From assembly GCF_003999195.1 (NCBI RefSeq), contig NZ_RJVR01000232.1, forward strand, positions 1 to 64,000: a DNA stretch of 64,000 nt, in the 5' to 3' direction. Below are positions 27,809-36,469 of this stretch, one piece after another. The position numbers were made by a program, and so were the translations under genes. Position 1 is the stretch's first letter; the number at the start of each line of letters is the position of its first letter. The DNA comes from Streptomyces soli (GTDB lineage: Bacteria > Actinomycetota > Actinomycetes > Streptomycetales > Streptomycetaceae). Below the pieces are notes generated by a model. The model saw only the letters and a list, made by a program, of their open reading frames with translations, had not been told where the DNA came from and did no database searches.

Positions 27809-28882
27809 ATGAGCCCACGACTGCGCCCGGAACTGGACGGCATCCCCATCTATAAGCCGGGGCGGCCCCCGGCCGTGGCGGACGGAGTGACTGCATACAA
27901 ACTGTCCTCCAACGAGAACCCGTACCCGCCGCTGCCCGGTGTGCTGGAAGTCGCCGCCGCTGCCGCGCAGTCGTTCAACCGCTACCCTGACCTGGCCTGC
28001 ACCGCCCTGCACGCCGAACTGGCCGACCGCTTCGAGGTCCCGGTCGCGCACATCGCCACCGGCACCGGCTCGGTCGGTGTGGCCCAGCAGCTGGTCCAGT
28101 CGACGGCGGGCGCGGGCGACGAGGTGATCTACGCCTGGCGGTCCTTCGAGGCGTACCCGATCATCGCGCAGATCAGCGGTGCCACGTCGATCCAGGTGCC
28201 CCTGGACGCCGACGAGAACCACGACCTCGACGCGATGGCGGCCGCGATCACCGACCGGACCCGGCTGATCTTCGTCTGCAACCCCAACAACCCCACCGGC
28301 ACCATCGTCCGCCGCGCCGAACTGGAGCGCTTCCTGGACCGGGTGCCCTCGGACGTCCTGGTCGTCCTGGACGAGGCGTACATCGAGTTCGTCGCCGATG
28401 CGGACTTCCCCAACGGCGTCGAGCTCTACCGCGACCGCCCCAATGTCTCTGTGCTGCGCACCTTCTCCAAGGCGTACGGCCTGGCCGGCCTCCGGGTCGG
28501 CTTCGCCATCGCCCATGAGCCGGTCGCCGCCGCGCTGCGCAAGACGGCCGTGCCCTTCGGCGTCAGCCAGCTCGCGCAGGACGCCGCCGTCGCCTCGCTG
28601 CGCGCGGAGGACGCGCTGCTGGAGCGGGTGAAGGCGCTGGTCGTCGAGCGGGCCCGGGTCCACGAGGGGCTTGCCGCCCAGGGCTGGACGCTGCCGGAGA
28701 CGCAGGCCAACTTCGTCTGGCTGCGGCTGGGGGAGCGGACCCTGGACTTCGCGGCCGCGTGCGAGCGGGCCGGCGTCACGGTCCGGCCCTTCCCGGACGA
28801 GGGCGTACGGATCACCATCGGCGAGACCGAGGCCAACGACGTACTGCTGCGCACGGCGGAGGCCTTCCGCAAGGAGCTGTAG
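27809..28882 (+). CDS. hisC: HisC-family aminotransferase (histidinol-phosphate / aromatic)
   Basis: A 357-residue fold-type I PLP aminotransferase. [24 protein letters not shown] (residues about 152-162), DEAYIEF and the PLP Lys in [15 protein letters not shown] (about 212-226) are intact. It belongs to the HisC family; isolated actinobacterial copies away from the his operon often act on phenylalanine or other aromatic amino acids. The start is the ATG at 27809. The stop codon lies in the first unit of a tandem repeat. Confidence 0.9.
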   Translation: MSPRLRPELDGIPIYKPGRPPAVADGVTAYKLSSNENPYPPLPGVLEVAAAAAQSFNRYPDLACTALHAELADRFEVPVAHIATGTGSVGVAQQLVQSTAGAGDEVIYAWRSFEAYPIIAQISGATSIQVPLDADENHDLDAMAAAITDRTRLIFVCNPNNPTGTIVRRAELERFLDRVPSDVLVVLDEAYIEFVADADFPNGVELYRDRPNVSVLRTFSKAYGLAGLRVGFAIAHEPVAAALRKTAVPFGVSQLAQDAAVASLRAEDALLERVKALVVERARVHEGLAAQGWTLPETQANFVWLRLGERTLDFAAACERAGVTVRPFPDEGVRITIGETEANDVLLRTAEAFRKEL

Positions 28883-28949
28883 GAGCCCGAGCTGTAGGAG
28901 CCCGAGCTGTAAGAGCCCCGAGCTGTAAGAGCCCGAGCTGCAGGAGTCC
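28874..28949. repeat. five-copy 15-bp tandem repeat over the hisC stop
   Basis: Five near-identical units of GAGCTGTAGGAGCCC (28874, 28889, 28904, 28920 and 28935; the third is 16 nt). The first unit contains the last codons and stop of the aminotransferase gene, and units 2-4 repeat that stop. The pattern suggests slipped-strand duplication of a gene end. Confidence 0.85.
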
Positions 28950-29015
28950 GCAAGTAGCTCCGGCGCTTATCTGTCAAGCACCAAATGGGCTGGTCAGCTT
29001 GCTGGCGTTCCCTCG

Positions 29016-29051
29016 TTTGCCCCCTCCCGCCCCCCGGTGGGAGGGGGCAAA
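29016..29051 (+). terminator. hairpin terminator before cydA
   Basis: A 13-bp perfect stem (TTTGCCCCCTCCC at 29016-29028 and its complement at 29039-29051) around a 10-nt loop. It separates the hisC unit from the cyd operon. Confidence 0.85.
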
Positions 29052-29074
29052 ACTGTGTCAGTCATAATTTAACT

Positions 29075-29090
29075 TGTGAATGCGTTCACT
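29075..29090 (+). promoter_or_regulatory. Rex operator upstream of cydA
   Basis: TGTGAATGCGTTCACT differs at two positions from the Streptomyces Rex operator consensus TGTGAACGCGTTCACA as I recall it. It lies about 50 nt before the cydA start and just after an AT-rich CATAATTTAA stretch (-10-like). Rex releases DNA when NADH is high, which would induce cydA under oxygen limitation. Confidence 0.85.
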
Positions 29091-29141
29091 TTCACAAGCG
29101 GCCTCAACGGCCCGCCGGGCCAGTAACGAAGGAGGCGTGAC

Positions 29142-30650
29142 GTGCAGCTCGCGCTGGACTCCGTCATCGTCGCGCGATGGCAATTCGGCATCACCACCGT
29201 CTACCACTTCCTCTTCATCCCCCTGACGATCTCGCTCGCCGCCCTGACCGCCGGCCTGCAGACGGCCTGGGTGCGGACCAGCAAGGAGAAGTACCTCAAG
29301 GCGACCAAGTTCTGGGGCAAACTCTTCCTGATCAACATCGCCATGGGCGTCGTCACCGGCATCGTCCAGGAGTTCCAGTTCGGCATGAACTGGTCCACGT
29401 ACTCGCGGTTCGTCGGTGACGTGTTCGGTGCGCCGCTCGCCTTCGAGGCGCTGATCGCCTTCTTCTTCGAGTCCACCTTCATCGGGCTGTGGATCTTCGG
29501 CTGGGACAGGCTGCCCAGGAAGATCCACCTCGCCTGCATATGGATGGTCTCCCTCGGCAGCATCCTGTCCGCGTACTTCATCCTGGCCGCCAACTCATGG
29601 ATGCAGCACCCGGTCGGTTACCGCTACAACAAGACCACCGGCCGCGCCGAGCTCACCGACTTCTGGCACGTCCTCACCCAGAACACCACCCTCGTCGTGG
29701 TCTTCCACACCCTCACCGCCGCCTTCCTCACCGGCGCCGCCTTCATGATGGGCATCGCGGCCTACCACCTGGCCCGCAAGAAGCACGTCGAAGTGATGCG
29801 GACCTCGCTGCGCCTGGCGCTGGTCACCGCGGTCGTCGCGGGCCTGCTGACCGCCGTCAGCGGCGACCGGCTCGGCAAGGTCATGTTCACGCAGCAGCCG
29901 ATGAAGATGGCCGCCGCCGAGGCCCTGTGGGACGGCCAGTCCCCCGCGCCCTTCTCGGTCTTCGCGTACGGCGACGTCGCCGCGGGCCACAACACGGTCG
30001 CCATCGACATTCCCGGCCTCCTGTCCTTCCTGGCCAAGGACGACTTCACCTCGTACGTCCCCGGCATCAACGACGTCAACAAGGCCGAGCAGGCCAAGTA
30101 CGGCCCCGGCGACTACCGGCCCAACATCCCCACCGCCTACTGGGGTTTCCGCTGGATGATCGGCTTCGGCATGACCTCCTTCGCGGTCGGCCTGGCCGGA
30201 CTGTGGCTCACCCGCCGCAAGCTGTGGCTCGCGCCGGAGCACCGCACTGGCGACGACGAGCCTCCGCATCTGGTGCTGACCAAGAACAGGCGGCTCGGCC
30301 CGACCCTGTCCAGGTGGTACTGGCGGATCGGCCTGCTCACCATGGGCTTCCCGCTGATCGCCAACTCCTGGGGCTGGATCTTCACCGAGACCGGCCGGCA
30401 GCCCTGGGTCGTCTACGGACTGCTCAAGACCACGGACGCGGTCTCCCCCACCGTCTCCACCGGCGAAGTCCTCACCTCGCTCATCGTCTTCACCGCCCTG
30501 TACGCGATCCTCGCCGTCGTCGAGGTCAAGCTCATGGTCAAGTACGTCAAGGCCGGGCCGCCCGAACTTACCGAGGCCGACCTGAAATCCCCCACCAAGA
30601 TTGGCGGCGACGATGACGACGCCGACCGCCCCATGGCCTTCTCGTACTAG
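29142..30650 (+). CDS. cydA: cytochrome bd ubiquinol/menaquinol oxidase subunit I
   Basis: A 502-residue integral membrane subunit carrying hemes b558, b595 and d. The N-terminus LALDSVIVARWQFGITTVYHF includes the conserved heme-proximal residues, and GWDRLPRKIHL, FILAANSWMQHPVG and the short Q-loop region are present. The GTG start has GGAGG 6 nt upstream. It is followed by cydB after 15 nt. Its role is high-affinity respiration at low oxygen. Confidence 0.96.
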   Translation: MQLALDSVIVARWQFGITTVYHFLFIPLTISLAALTAGLQTAWVRTSKEKYLKATKFWGKLFLINIAMGVVTGIVQEFQFGMNWSTYSRFVGDVFGAPLAFEALIAFFFESTFIGLWIFGWDRLPRKIHLACIWMVSLGSILSAYFILAANSWMQHPVGYRYNKTTGRAELTDFWHVLTQNTTLVVVFHTLTAAFLTGAAFMMGIAAYHLARKKHVEVMRTSLRLALVTAVVAGLLTAVSGDRLGKVMFTQQPMKMAAAEALWDGQSPAPFSVFAYGDVAAGHNTVAIDIPGLLSFLAKDDFTSYVPGINDVNKAEQAKYGPGDYRPNIPTAYWGFRWMIGFGMTSFAVGLAGLWLTRRKLWLAPEHRTGDDEPPHLVLTKNRRLGPTLSRWYWRIGLLTMGFPLIANSWGWIFTETGRQPWVVYGLLKTTDAVSPTVSTGEVLTSLIVFTALYAILAVVEVKLMVKYVKAGPPELTEADLKSPTKIGGDDDDADRPMAFSY

Positions 30651-30665
30651 AAAGCGGAGACGGAC

Positions 30666-31673
30666 ATGCACCTCCACGACGTCTGGTTCGTCCTCATCGC
30701 CGTCCTGTGGACCGGCTACTTCTTCCTCGAGGGCTTCGACTTCGGGATCGGCATCCTCACCAAGGCACTGGCCCGCGACCGCGTCGAACGCCGCGTCCTC
30801 ATCAACACCATCGGCCCGGTCTGGGACGGCAACGAGGTCTGGCTCATCTCGGCGGGCGGCGCGACCTTCGCCGCCTTCCCCGAGTGGTACGCCACCCTCT
30901 TCTCCGGCTTCTACCTGCCGTTGCTGATGATCCTGATCTGCCTCATCGTGCGGGGCGTCGCCTTCGAGTACCGCGCCAAGCGGCCCGATGAGACCTGGCA
31001 GCGCAGGTGGGAGACCGCGATCTTCTGGACCTCGCTCATCCCGGCCGTGCTGTGGGGCGTCGCCTTCGCCAACATCGTGCACGGCGTCAAGATCGACAAG
31101 GCGGGGGAGTACGTCGGCGGCTTCTGGGACCTGATCAACGTCTACTCGGTCCTCGGCGGCCTGGTGACCCTGACGCTGTTCACCTTCCACGGCGCGGTCT
31201 TCGCCTCCCTCAAGACCCTCGGCGACATCCGCGAGCGCGCCCGCCGCTTCGCCACCGGCGCGGGCATCACGGCCGCCCTGTGCGCGCTGGCCTTCCTGAT
31301 CTGGACCCAGCTCGACGGCGGCGACGCCAAGAGCGGGGCGACTGCGGCGGTTGCCGTCCTCGCGTTGCTGGCGGCACTCGGCGCGAATCTGCTGGGCCGG
31401 GAAGGCTGGTCCTTCACCCTCTCCGGGATCACGATCGTCGCCACCGTCGCGACGCTCTTCCTGACCCTGTTCCCGGACGTCATGCCGTCCTCGCTGAACG
31501 ACGCCTGGAGCCTGACGGTCACCAACGCGTCCTCGACGCCGTACACGCTCAAGATCATGACGTGGTGCGCGGGCATCGCGACCCCGATGGTGCTGCTCTA
31601 CCAGAGCTGGACGTACTGGGTCTTCCGCAAACGCATCGGCACCCAGCACATCGCCGACTCCGCCGCGCACTGA
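30666..31673 (+). CDS. cydB: cytochrome bd oxidase subunit II
   Basis: A 335-residue membrane subunit with VWFVLIAVLWTGYFFLEGFDFGIG at the N-terminus and GNEVWLISAGGATFAAFPEWYA (residues about 58-80), both typical of CydB. Eight or more TM segments. It lies between cydA and cydCD and is cotranscribed. Confidence 0.96.
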   Translation: MHLHDVWFVLIAVLWTGYFFLEGFDFGIGILTKALARDRVERRVLINTIGPVWDGNEVWLISAGGATFAAFPEWYATLFSGFYLPLLMILICLIVRGVAFEYRAKRPDETWQRRWETAIFWTSLIPAVLWGVAFANIVHGVKIDKAGEYVGGFWDLINVYSVLGGLVTLTLFTFHGAVFASLKTLGDIRERARRFATGAGITAALCALAFLIWTQLDGGDAKSGATAAVAVLALLAALGANLLGREGWSFTLSGITIVATVATLFLTLFPDVMPSSLNDAWSLTVTNASSTPYTLKIMTWCAGIATPMVLLYQSWTYWVFRKRIGTQHIADSAAH

Positions 31674-31692
31674 CGGCCGTGCACTGAGAGGT

Positions 31693-34600
31693 GTGTTTCA
31701 CGTGAAACCGATCGACCCCCGGCTGCTGCGTCACGCCCGCGCCTCCCGCGCCTTCATAGCGGGTTCCGTCCTGCTCGGCCTCGCCGGGGCCGGGTTGGTC
31801 ATCGCCCAGGCCATGCTCATCGCCGAGGTCGTCGTCGGCGGCTTCCAACACGGCCTCGGCGCCGGCGAGCTGCGCACCCCGCTGGTGCTGCTCGCCGCCG
31901 TCGCGGCCGGCCGGGCGGCCGTCGCCTGGCTCACCGAGCTGTGCGCCCACCGCGCCAGCGCCGCCGTCAAGTCCCAGCTGCGGGGTCGGCTGTTGGCCCG
32001 GGCCACGGAGCTCGGGCCTGCTTGGCTCACCACGCAGCGCAGCGGCGAACTCACCACCCTCGCCACGCGCGGTATCGACGCCCTCGACGACTACTTCGCG
32101 CGGTACGTGCCGCAGCTCGGCCTCGCCGTCGTCGTACCGGTGGCGGTGCTGGGCCGCATCGTCACCGAGGACTGGATCTCCGCCCTGACGATCGCTCTGA
32201 CGCTGCCGCTCATCCCGGTCTTCATGGTGCTCATCGGTTGGGCCACCCAGACCCGTATGGACCGCCAGTGGAAGCTGCTGAGCCGGCTGTCCGGCCACTT
32301 CCTCGACGTCGTGGCCGGCCTGCCCACCCTCAAGGTCTTCGGCCGCGCCAAGGCCCAGGCCGAGTCCATCCGCACCATCACCGCCGACTACCGCCGCGCC
32401 ACACTGCGGACGCTGCGCATCGCCTTCATCTCCTCCTTCGCCCTCGAACTCCTCTCCACCCTGTCCGTCGCCCTGGTCGCCGTCGGCATCGGCATGCGGC
32501 TCGTCAGCGGCGGCCTCGACCTCTATACGGGGCTGGTCATCCTCGTCCTCGCGCCTGAGGCGTACCTGCCGTTGCGGCAGGTCGGCGTCCACTACCACGC
32601 GGCGGCGGAGGGCCTGGCCGCGGCGGAGGAGGTCTTCGCCGTCCTGGAGACCGCGCCGGTCGTACGCGGCACGGCTGCGGCGCCCGACCTGCGTTCGGCC
32701 ACCATCACCATCGACGGCATCGCGGTCGCGGGCCGCCTCGGCGAGACCTCCCTCGTCGTCGCCCCCGGCGAGACGGTCGCCGTGACCGGGCCCAGCGGCG
32801 TCGGCAAGACCACGCTGCTCAGCGCGCTGCTCGGCTTCACCGAACCGACCTCGGGCCGCGTCCTCGTCGACGGCACCGACCTCGCCACGTACGACCCATC
32901 CGGGTGGCACCAGCAGATCGCCTGGGTCCCCCAGCACCCCCACCTCTTCCCCGGCACCATCGCCGACAACGTCCGCCTCGCCCGCCCCGACGCCACGCAT
33001 GCCCAGGTCCTTGCCGCCCTCGCCGACGCCGGTGCGCCCGACCTCGACCCCGGCGCATTGCTGGGTGAGGCCGGCGCCGGCCTCTCCGCCGGCCAGCGCC
33101 AGCGGGTCGCCCTGGCCCGGGCGTTCCTTGCCGACCGGCCGCTGCTTCTGCTCGACGAACCCACGGCCAATCTGGACGGCGACACGGAAGCGGCTGTCGT
33201 GGCGGCGGTCGAGCGACTCGCGGTCGGCCGCACGGTGCTGCTCGTTGTGCACCGGCCGGCGCTGCTGGCGGTGGCGGACCGCGTGGTGCGGTTGGGCTTC
33301 GCCGATGCGGGTGTCGTTGTCGGCCGCGGGTTGGTGGCCGGGTTGTGCCAGAGCCCCAGCGGGTCCGGGTGGGGGCACCTCCCAAACGAAGGTTTGGGGG
33401 AGAGCCCGGTTTCGGGAAGGGGCGGGGTGGGGGAGCAGCCCGCCGCAGGCGCGACGCTGCCGCACCCCGCAGGGGACCGCAGCGTGCTGCGGCGGGTCCG
33501 GCAGCACGGCGCCAGGGGCCGGCAGGGCGGCCGCTTCGCGGCTGCGGCCGGGCTGGGCGCACTCGCGATGCTCTGCGCGATCGGGCTGATGGCGACCTCC
33601 GGGTGGCTGATCTCCCGGGCCTCCCAACAACCGCCGGTGCTCTATCTGATGGTCGCGGTCACGGCGACCCGGACGTTCGGCATCGGTCGCGCGGCCTTCC
33701 GGTACGCCGAGCGCCTGACCGCCCACGACGCCGTGTTCCGGGCCCTGGCCGACCTCCGGGTCGCCATGTACCGCCACCTGGAACGGCTCGCGCCGGCCGG
33801 GCTGCGGGAAACCCGCCGGGGCGACCTCCTGTCCCGCCTGGTCGCGGACGTGGACGGCCTGCAGGACTACTTCCTGCGCTGGCTGCTGCCGGCCGCGACC
33901 GCCGCGACGGCGGCAGTGGTCGCCGTGGGCTTCACCGGCTGGCTGCTTCCGGAGGCGGGCGCAGTCCTCGCCGTGGGTCTGCTCGCCGCGGGAGCCGGGA
34001 TTCCCGCGCTGTCCGCCACCGTGGCCCGCCGCGCGGAGCTCCGTATCGCCCCTGCCAGGGGCGAGTTGTCGACGCAGACCCTGTCCCTGCTGACCGGCAC
34101 CGCCGAGGTGACGGTCGCCGGCGCGATGGCCGCCCGCCTCGGGGCGGCCGGGGACGCGGACCGTACCCTCACCGCCGTCGCCGCGCGCTCGGCCGCCGGC
34201 GCGGCGCTGGGTGCGGGACTGTCCGCCCTGGTCACCGGGATGACGGTGGTGGTCTGCGCCGTCGTGGGGTTGCAGGCAGTCACGGGGGGCCGCCTGCAGG
34301 GCGTGGCGCTGGCGGTGATCGTTCTGACGCCCCTCGCGGCGTTCGAGGCCGTCGCCGGGATGCCGCTGGCCGCCCAGCACCGGCAGCGCAGCCGTGAGGC
34401 GGCAAGCCGGGTGTACGAGATCCTCGACGCGCCGGAGCCGGTCAGCGAGCCGGCCCTCCCCCAAGCACTTCGTGCAGGGGGTACCCCCATCTCGCTGCGC
34501 TCGGCTGCGGCCCCGGAGAGCCCGTTCCCCATCGCCGTACGCGGCCTGACGGCCCGCCACCCTGGCCAGCAGAGCCCGGCCATCGCCGGCATTGACCTCG

Positions 34601-35247
34601 ACCTCACCCCCGGCCGCCGGATCGCCGTCGTCGGCCCGTCCGGCTCGGGCAAGACCACGCTCGCCCACGTCCTGCTCCGCTTCCTCGACCGTGAGAGCGG
34701 CACGTACACCCTGGCCGGTCAGGACGCCGCCGCGCTCGACGGCGACGCCGTACGCCGCCACGTCGGCCTGTGCGCCCAGGACGCCCACATCTTCGACAGC
34801 ACCGTGCGGGAGAACCTCCGCCTGGCCAGGCCCGGCACCCCCGACGCGGACCTGAGCGAAGCCCTCGCCGCCGCCCGCCTCGACCTGGACCTCGACACGG
34901 CCGTCGGCGAGCACGGCGCACGGCTGTCCGGCGGCCAGCGTCAGCGCCTTGCCCTGGCCCGGGCGCTGCTCGCCGGCTTCCCCGTCCTCGTACTGGACGA
35001 GCCCGCCGAGCACCTGGACCTGCCCACCGCCACTGCCGTTACCGCGGACCTCCTGGCCGCCACCGAGGGCCGGACGACGCTCCTGATCACCCACCGGCTC
35101 AGCGGCTTGGACGCGGTCGACGAGATCCTCGTCCTCGACCGGGGCCGGGTCGTCCAGCGCGGTACGTACGCGGAGCTGGCCGCCGCCGACGGACCGTTCC
35201 GCCGGACGCTGGACGGGGAGCGCGCCGCTGATCTGCTGACCGCCTGA
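31693..35247 (+). CDS. cydCD: fused CydDC-type ABC exporter for cytochrome bd assembly
   Basis: A 1184-residue fusion of two ABC exporter half-units. Half 1 (CydD-like, about 1-550) has six TM helices, Walker A GPSGVGKTT and signature LSAGQRQRVALARAFL. Half 2 (CydC-like, about 600-1184) has Walker A GPSGSGKTT and LSGGQRQRLALARALL with Walker B VLVLDEPAEHLD. It exports glutathione/cysteine-type thiols needed for heme d oxidase assembly. The first codons (MFHVK) lie in a parS-like palindrome. The GTG at 31702 is an equally good start, with GAGAGG 10 nt upstream. Two palindromic repeats are inserted in frame. Confidence 0.94.
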   Translation: MFHVKPIDPRLLRHARASRAFIAGSVLLGLAGAGLVIAQAMLIAEVVVGGFQHGLGAGELRTPLVLLAAVAAGRAAVAWLTELCAHRASAAVKSQLRGRLLARATELGPAWLTTQRSGELTTLATRGIDALDDYFARYVPQLGLAVVVPVAVLGRIVTEDWISALTIALTLPLIPVFMVLIGWATQTRMDRQWKLLSRLSGHFLDVVAGLPTLKVFGRAKAQAESIRTITADYRRATLRTLRIAFISSFALELLSTLSVALVAVGIGMRLVSGGLDLYTGLVILVLAPEAYLPLRQVGVHYHAAAEGLAAAEEVFAVLETAPVVRGTAAAPDLRSATITIDGIAVAGRLGETSLVVAPGETVAVTGPSGVGKTTLLSALLGFTEPTSGRVLVDGTDLATYDPSGWHQQIAWVPQHPHLFPGTIADNVRLARPDATHAQVLAALADAGAPDLDPGALLGEAGAGLSAGQRQRVALARAFLADRPLLLLDEPTANLDGDTEAAVVAAVERLAVGRTVLLVVHRPALLAVADRVVRLGFADAGVVVGRGLVAGLCQSPSGSGWGHLPNEGLGESPVSGRGGVGEQPAAGATLPHPAGDRSVLRRVRQHGARGRQGGRFAAAAGLGALAMLCAIGLMATSGWLISRASQQPPVLYLMVAVTATRTFGIGRAAFRYAERLTAHDAVFRALADLRVAMYRHLERLAPAGLRETRRGDLLSRLVADVDGLQDYFLRWLLPAATAATAAVVAVGFTGWLLPEAGAVLAVGLLAAGAGIPALSATVARRAELRIAPARGELSTQTLSLLTGTAEVTVAGAMAARLGAAGDADRTLTAVAARSAAGAALGAGLSALVTGMTVVVCAVVGLQAVTGGRLQGVALAVIVLTPLAAFEAVAGMPLAAQHRQRSREAASRVYEILDAPEPVSEPALPQALRAGGTPISLRSAAAPESPFPIAVRGLTARHPGQQSPAIAGIDLDLTPGRRIAVVGPSGSGKTTLAHVLLRFLDRESGTYTLAGQDAAALDGDAVRRHVGLCAQDAHIFDSTVRENLRLARPGTPDADLSEALAAARLDLDLDTAVGEHGARLSGGQRQRLALARALLAGFPVLVLDEPAEHLDLPTATAVTADLLAATEGRTTLLITHRLSGLDAVDEILVLDRGRVVQRGTYAELAAADGPFRRTLDGERAADLLTA
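31694..31709. promoter_or_regulatory. parS: parS-like site overlapping the cydCD start
   Basis: TGTTTCACGTGAAACC matches parS at 15 of 16 positions. It overlaps the first codons of cydCD, giving the N-terminal residues FHVK. ParB binding here could affect translation initiation or local transcription. Confidence 0.85.
33362..33403. repeat. short palindromic repeat inserted in the CydD-CydC linker
   Basis: CCTCCCAAACGAAGGTTTGG with flanking G-rich arms forms a hairpin typical of the short palindromic repeats scattered through Streptomyces chromosomes. It is in frame and encodes GWGHLPNEGLGES in the linker between the CydD and CydC halves. Confidence 0.65.
34453..34510. repeat. second palindromic repeat inside cydCD
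   Basis: CCCTCCCCCAAGCACTTCGT and the following GCAGGGGGTACCCCCAT form a hairpin, followed by CTCGCTGCGCTCGGC. This is a common Streptomyces intergenic repeat. It is in frame and encodes ALPQALRAGGTPISLRSAAAP just before the second nucleotide-binding domain. Confidence 0.65.
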
Positions 35248-35268
35248 TCAGCACCTACGCTCGATCCC

Positions 35269-36450
35269 ATGGCAGAACGCCTCTCCAGGCTCCTGGACGC
35301 CGTGGGCTCCGTCAGCACCGCCCTGCTCGCCGCCGACGCCGGGGAGGCCGGGCAGGCCGGGGCCGGGTCCGGAGACGGCGTGAAAGCCACGAGCGCCCTG
35401 GACGTCGTCGCCACCGAGGCCCGCAAGCTGGCCGGCGCCGACGCCGGGCTGGTGCTGCTGCCGACCGGCGAGGGCGGCCTGGAGGTCGTGGCGGCTTCCG
35501 CCGACCGGCCGGAGGGGCTGGTCGGCACCGTCATCGAGCCGGACAGCCCGGTCGTGGAGCACCTGCTCGCCGGGGAGCCGGTCTTCATCGACGACTCGGC
35601 GACCGACCCCCGGATGACCACCGCCATCGCGCCGCGCTTCGGCCCGAGCATGATGCTGCCGCTGCGCAGCGGCAGCCGTGTCATGGGCACGCTCGTCCTG
35701 CCGCGTCTGCGCGGCGCGCCCGGCTACACCGCCGAGGATCACCTCTTCGCCACGCAGTTCGCCGCCCAGGCGGCCCTCGCGCTGCTCCTCGCCGACGCCC
35801 AGCGCGACCGGGAACGCCTCGCCGTCTACGAGGAGCGCGACCGCATCGCCCGCGACCTGCACGACCTCGTCATCCAGCGGCTCTTCGCCACCGGCCTGAT
35901 GCTGCAGGGCGCCCAGCGCCGCGCCGACGACCCCACGATCGACCGCGAGATCAAGGACGGCATCGGCCGCGCCGTCGACGAGCTCGACGCCACCATCCAG
36001 GAGGTCCGCACCGCCATCTTCGCCCTCCAGCAGAGCCCCGCCGAGGCCCCCTCCGGCTTGCGGACCCGTGTCCTGCGCGAGGTCAGCACCGTCGCCGTGC
36101 CGCTGGGCTTCCAGCCCTCCGTACGCTTCGTGGGCGCCGTCGAGGCCCGGGTCGGCGAGCTGAGCGCGAAGAACCTCGTCGCCGCGCTCCGCGAGGCCCT
36201 GTCCAACGCCCTGCGCCACGCCGGGGCCTCCCGCATCGACGTCGTCATCGACGCCACCGCCGTCCTCGCCGACGGCTCGTCCGGCGTACGCCTGGTCGTC
36301 TCCGACGACGGTGTCGGCATCCCCGCCACCGGCCGCCGCAGCGGCCTCAACAACCTTGCCCAGCGGGCCGAATCCCTCGGCGGCACCTCCACGTACGGCC
36401 CCCGGCCGGACGGCGCCGGGACGGCGGTGGTCTGGGAGGTCCCGCTCTGA
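35269..36450 (+). CDS. GAF-domain histidine kinase (DevS/NarL type), orphan
   Basis: A 393-residue sensor kinase. A GAF domain (residues about 40-185) precedes a HisKA_3 dimerisation region with phospho-acceptor His in RDLHDLVIQRLFATGL (about 200-215). A HATPase domain (about 290-393) carries VSDDGVGIPATGRRSGLNNLAQRA. There are no TM segments, so it is cytosolic. There is no response-regulator gene beside it. The position 21 nt after cydCD suggests cotranscription with the cyd operon and a possible redox or gas-sensing role, which is inference. Confidence 0.9.
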   Translation: MAERLSRLLDAVGSVSTALLAADAGEAGQAGAGSGDGVKATSALDVVATEARKLAGADAGLVLLPTGEGGLEVVAASADRPEGLVGTVIEPDSPVVEHLLAGEPVFIDDSATDPRMTTAIAPRFGPSMMLPLRSGSRVMGTLVLPRLRGAPGYTAEDHLFATQFAAQAALALLLADAQRDRERLAVYEERDRIARDLHDLVIQRLFATGLMLQGAQRRADDPTIDREIKDGIGRAVDELDATIQEVRTAIFALQQSPAEAPSGLRTRVLREVSTVAVPLGFQPSVRFVGAVEARVGELSAKNLVAALREALSNALRHAGASRIDVVIDATAVLADGSSGVRLVVSDDGVGIPATGRRSGLNNLAQRAESLGGTSTYGPRPDGAGTAVVWEVPL

Positions 36451-36469
36451 GGGCCTGGGGGCCGCCGCG

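Noticed and set aside
29595-31670. 691-codon minus-strand ORF opposite cydA/cydB
   Set aside because: An antisense shadow of two clear oxidase genes; no recognisable domain.
31555-35094. 1179-codon minus-strand ORF opposite cydCD
   Set aside because: Composition is Gly/Arg/Glu-rich, typical of antisense frames in high-GC coding DNA, and the plus strand has clear ABC transporter motifs.
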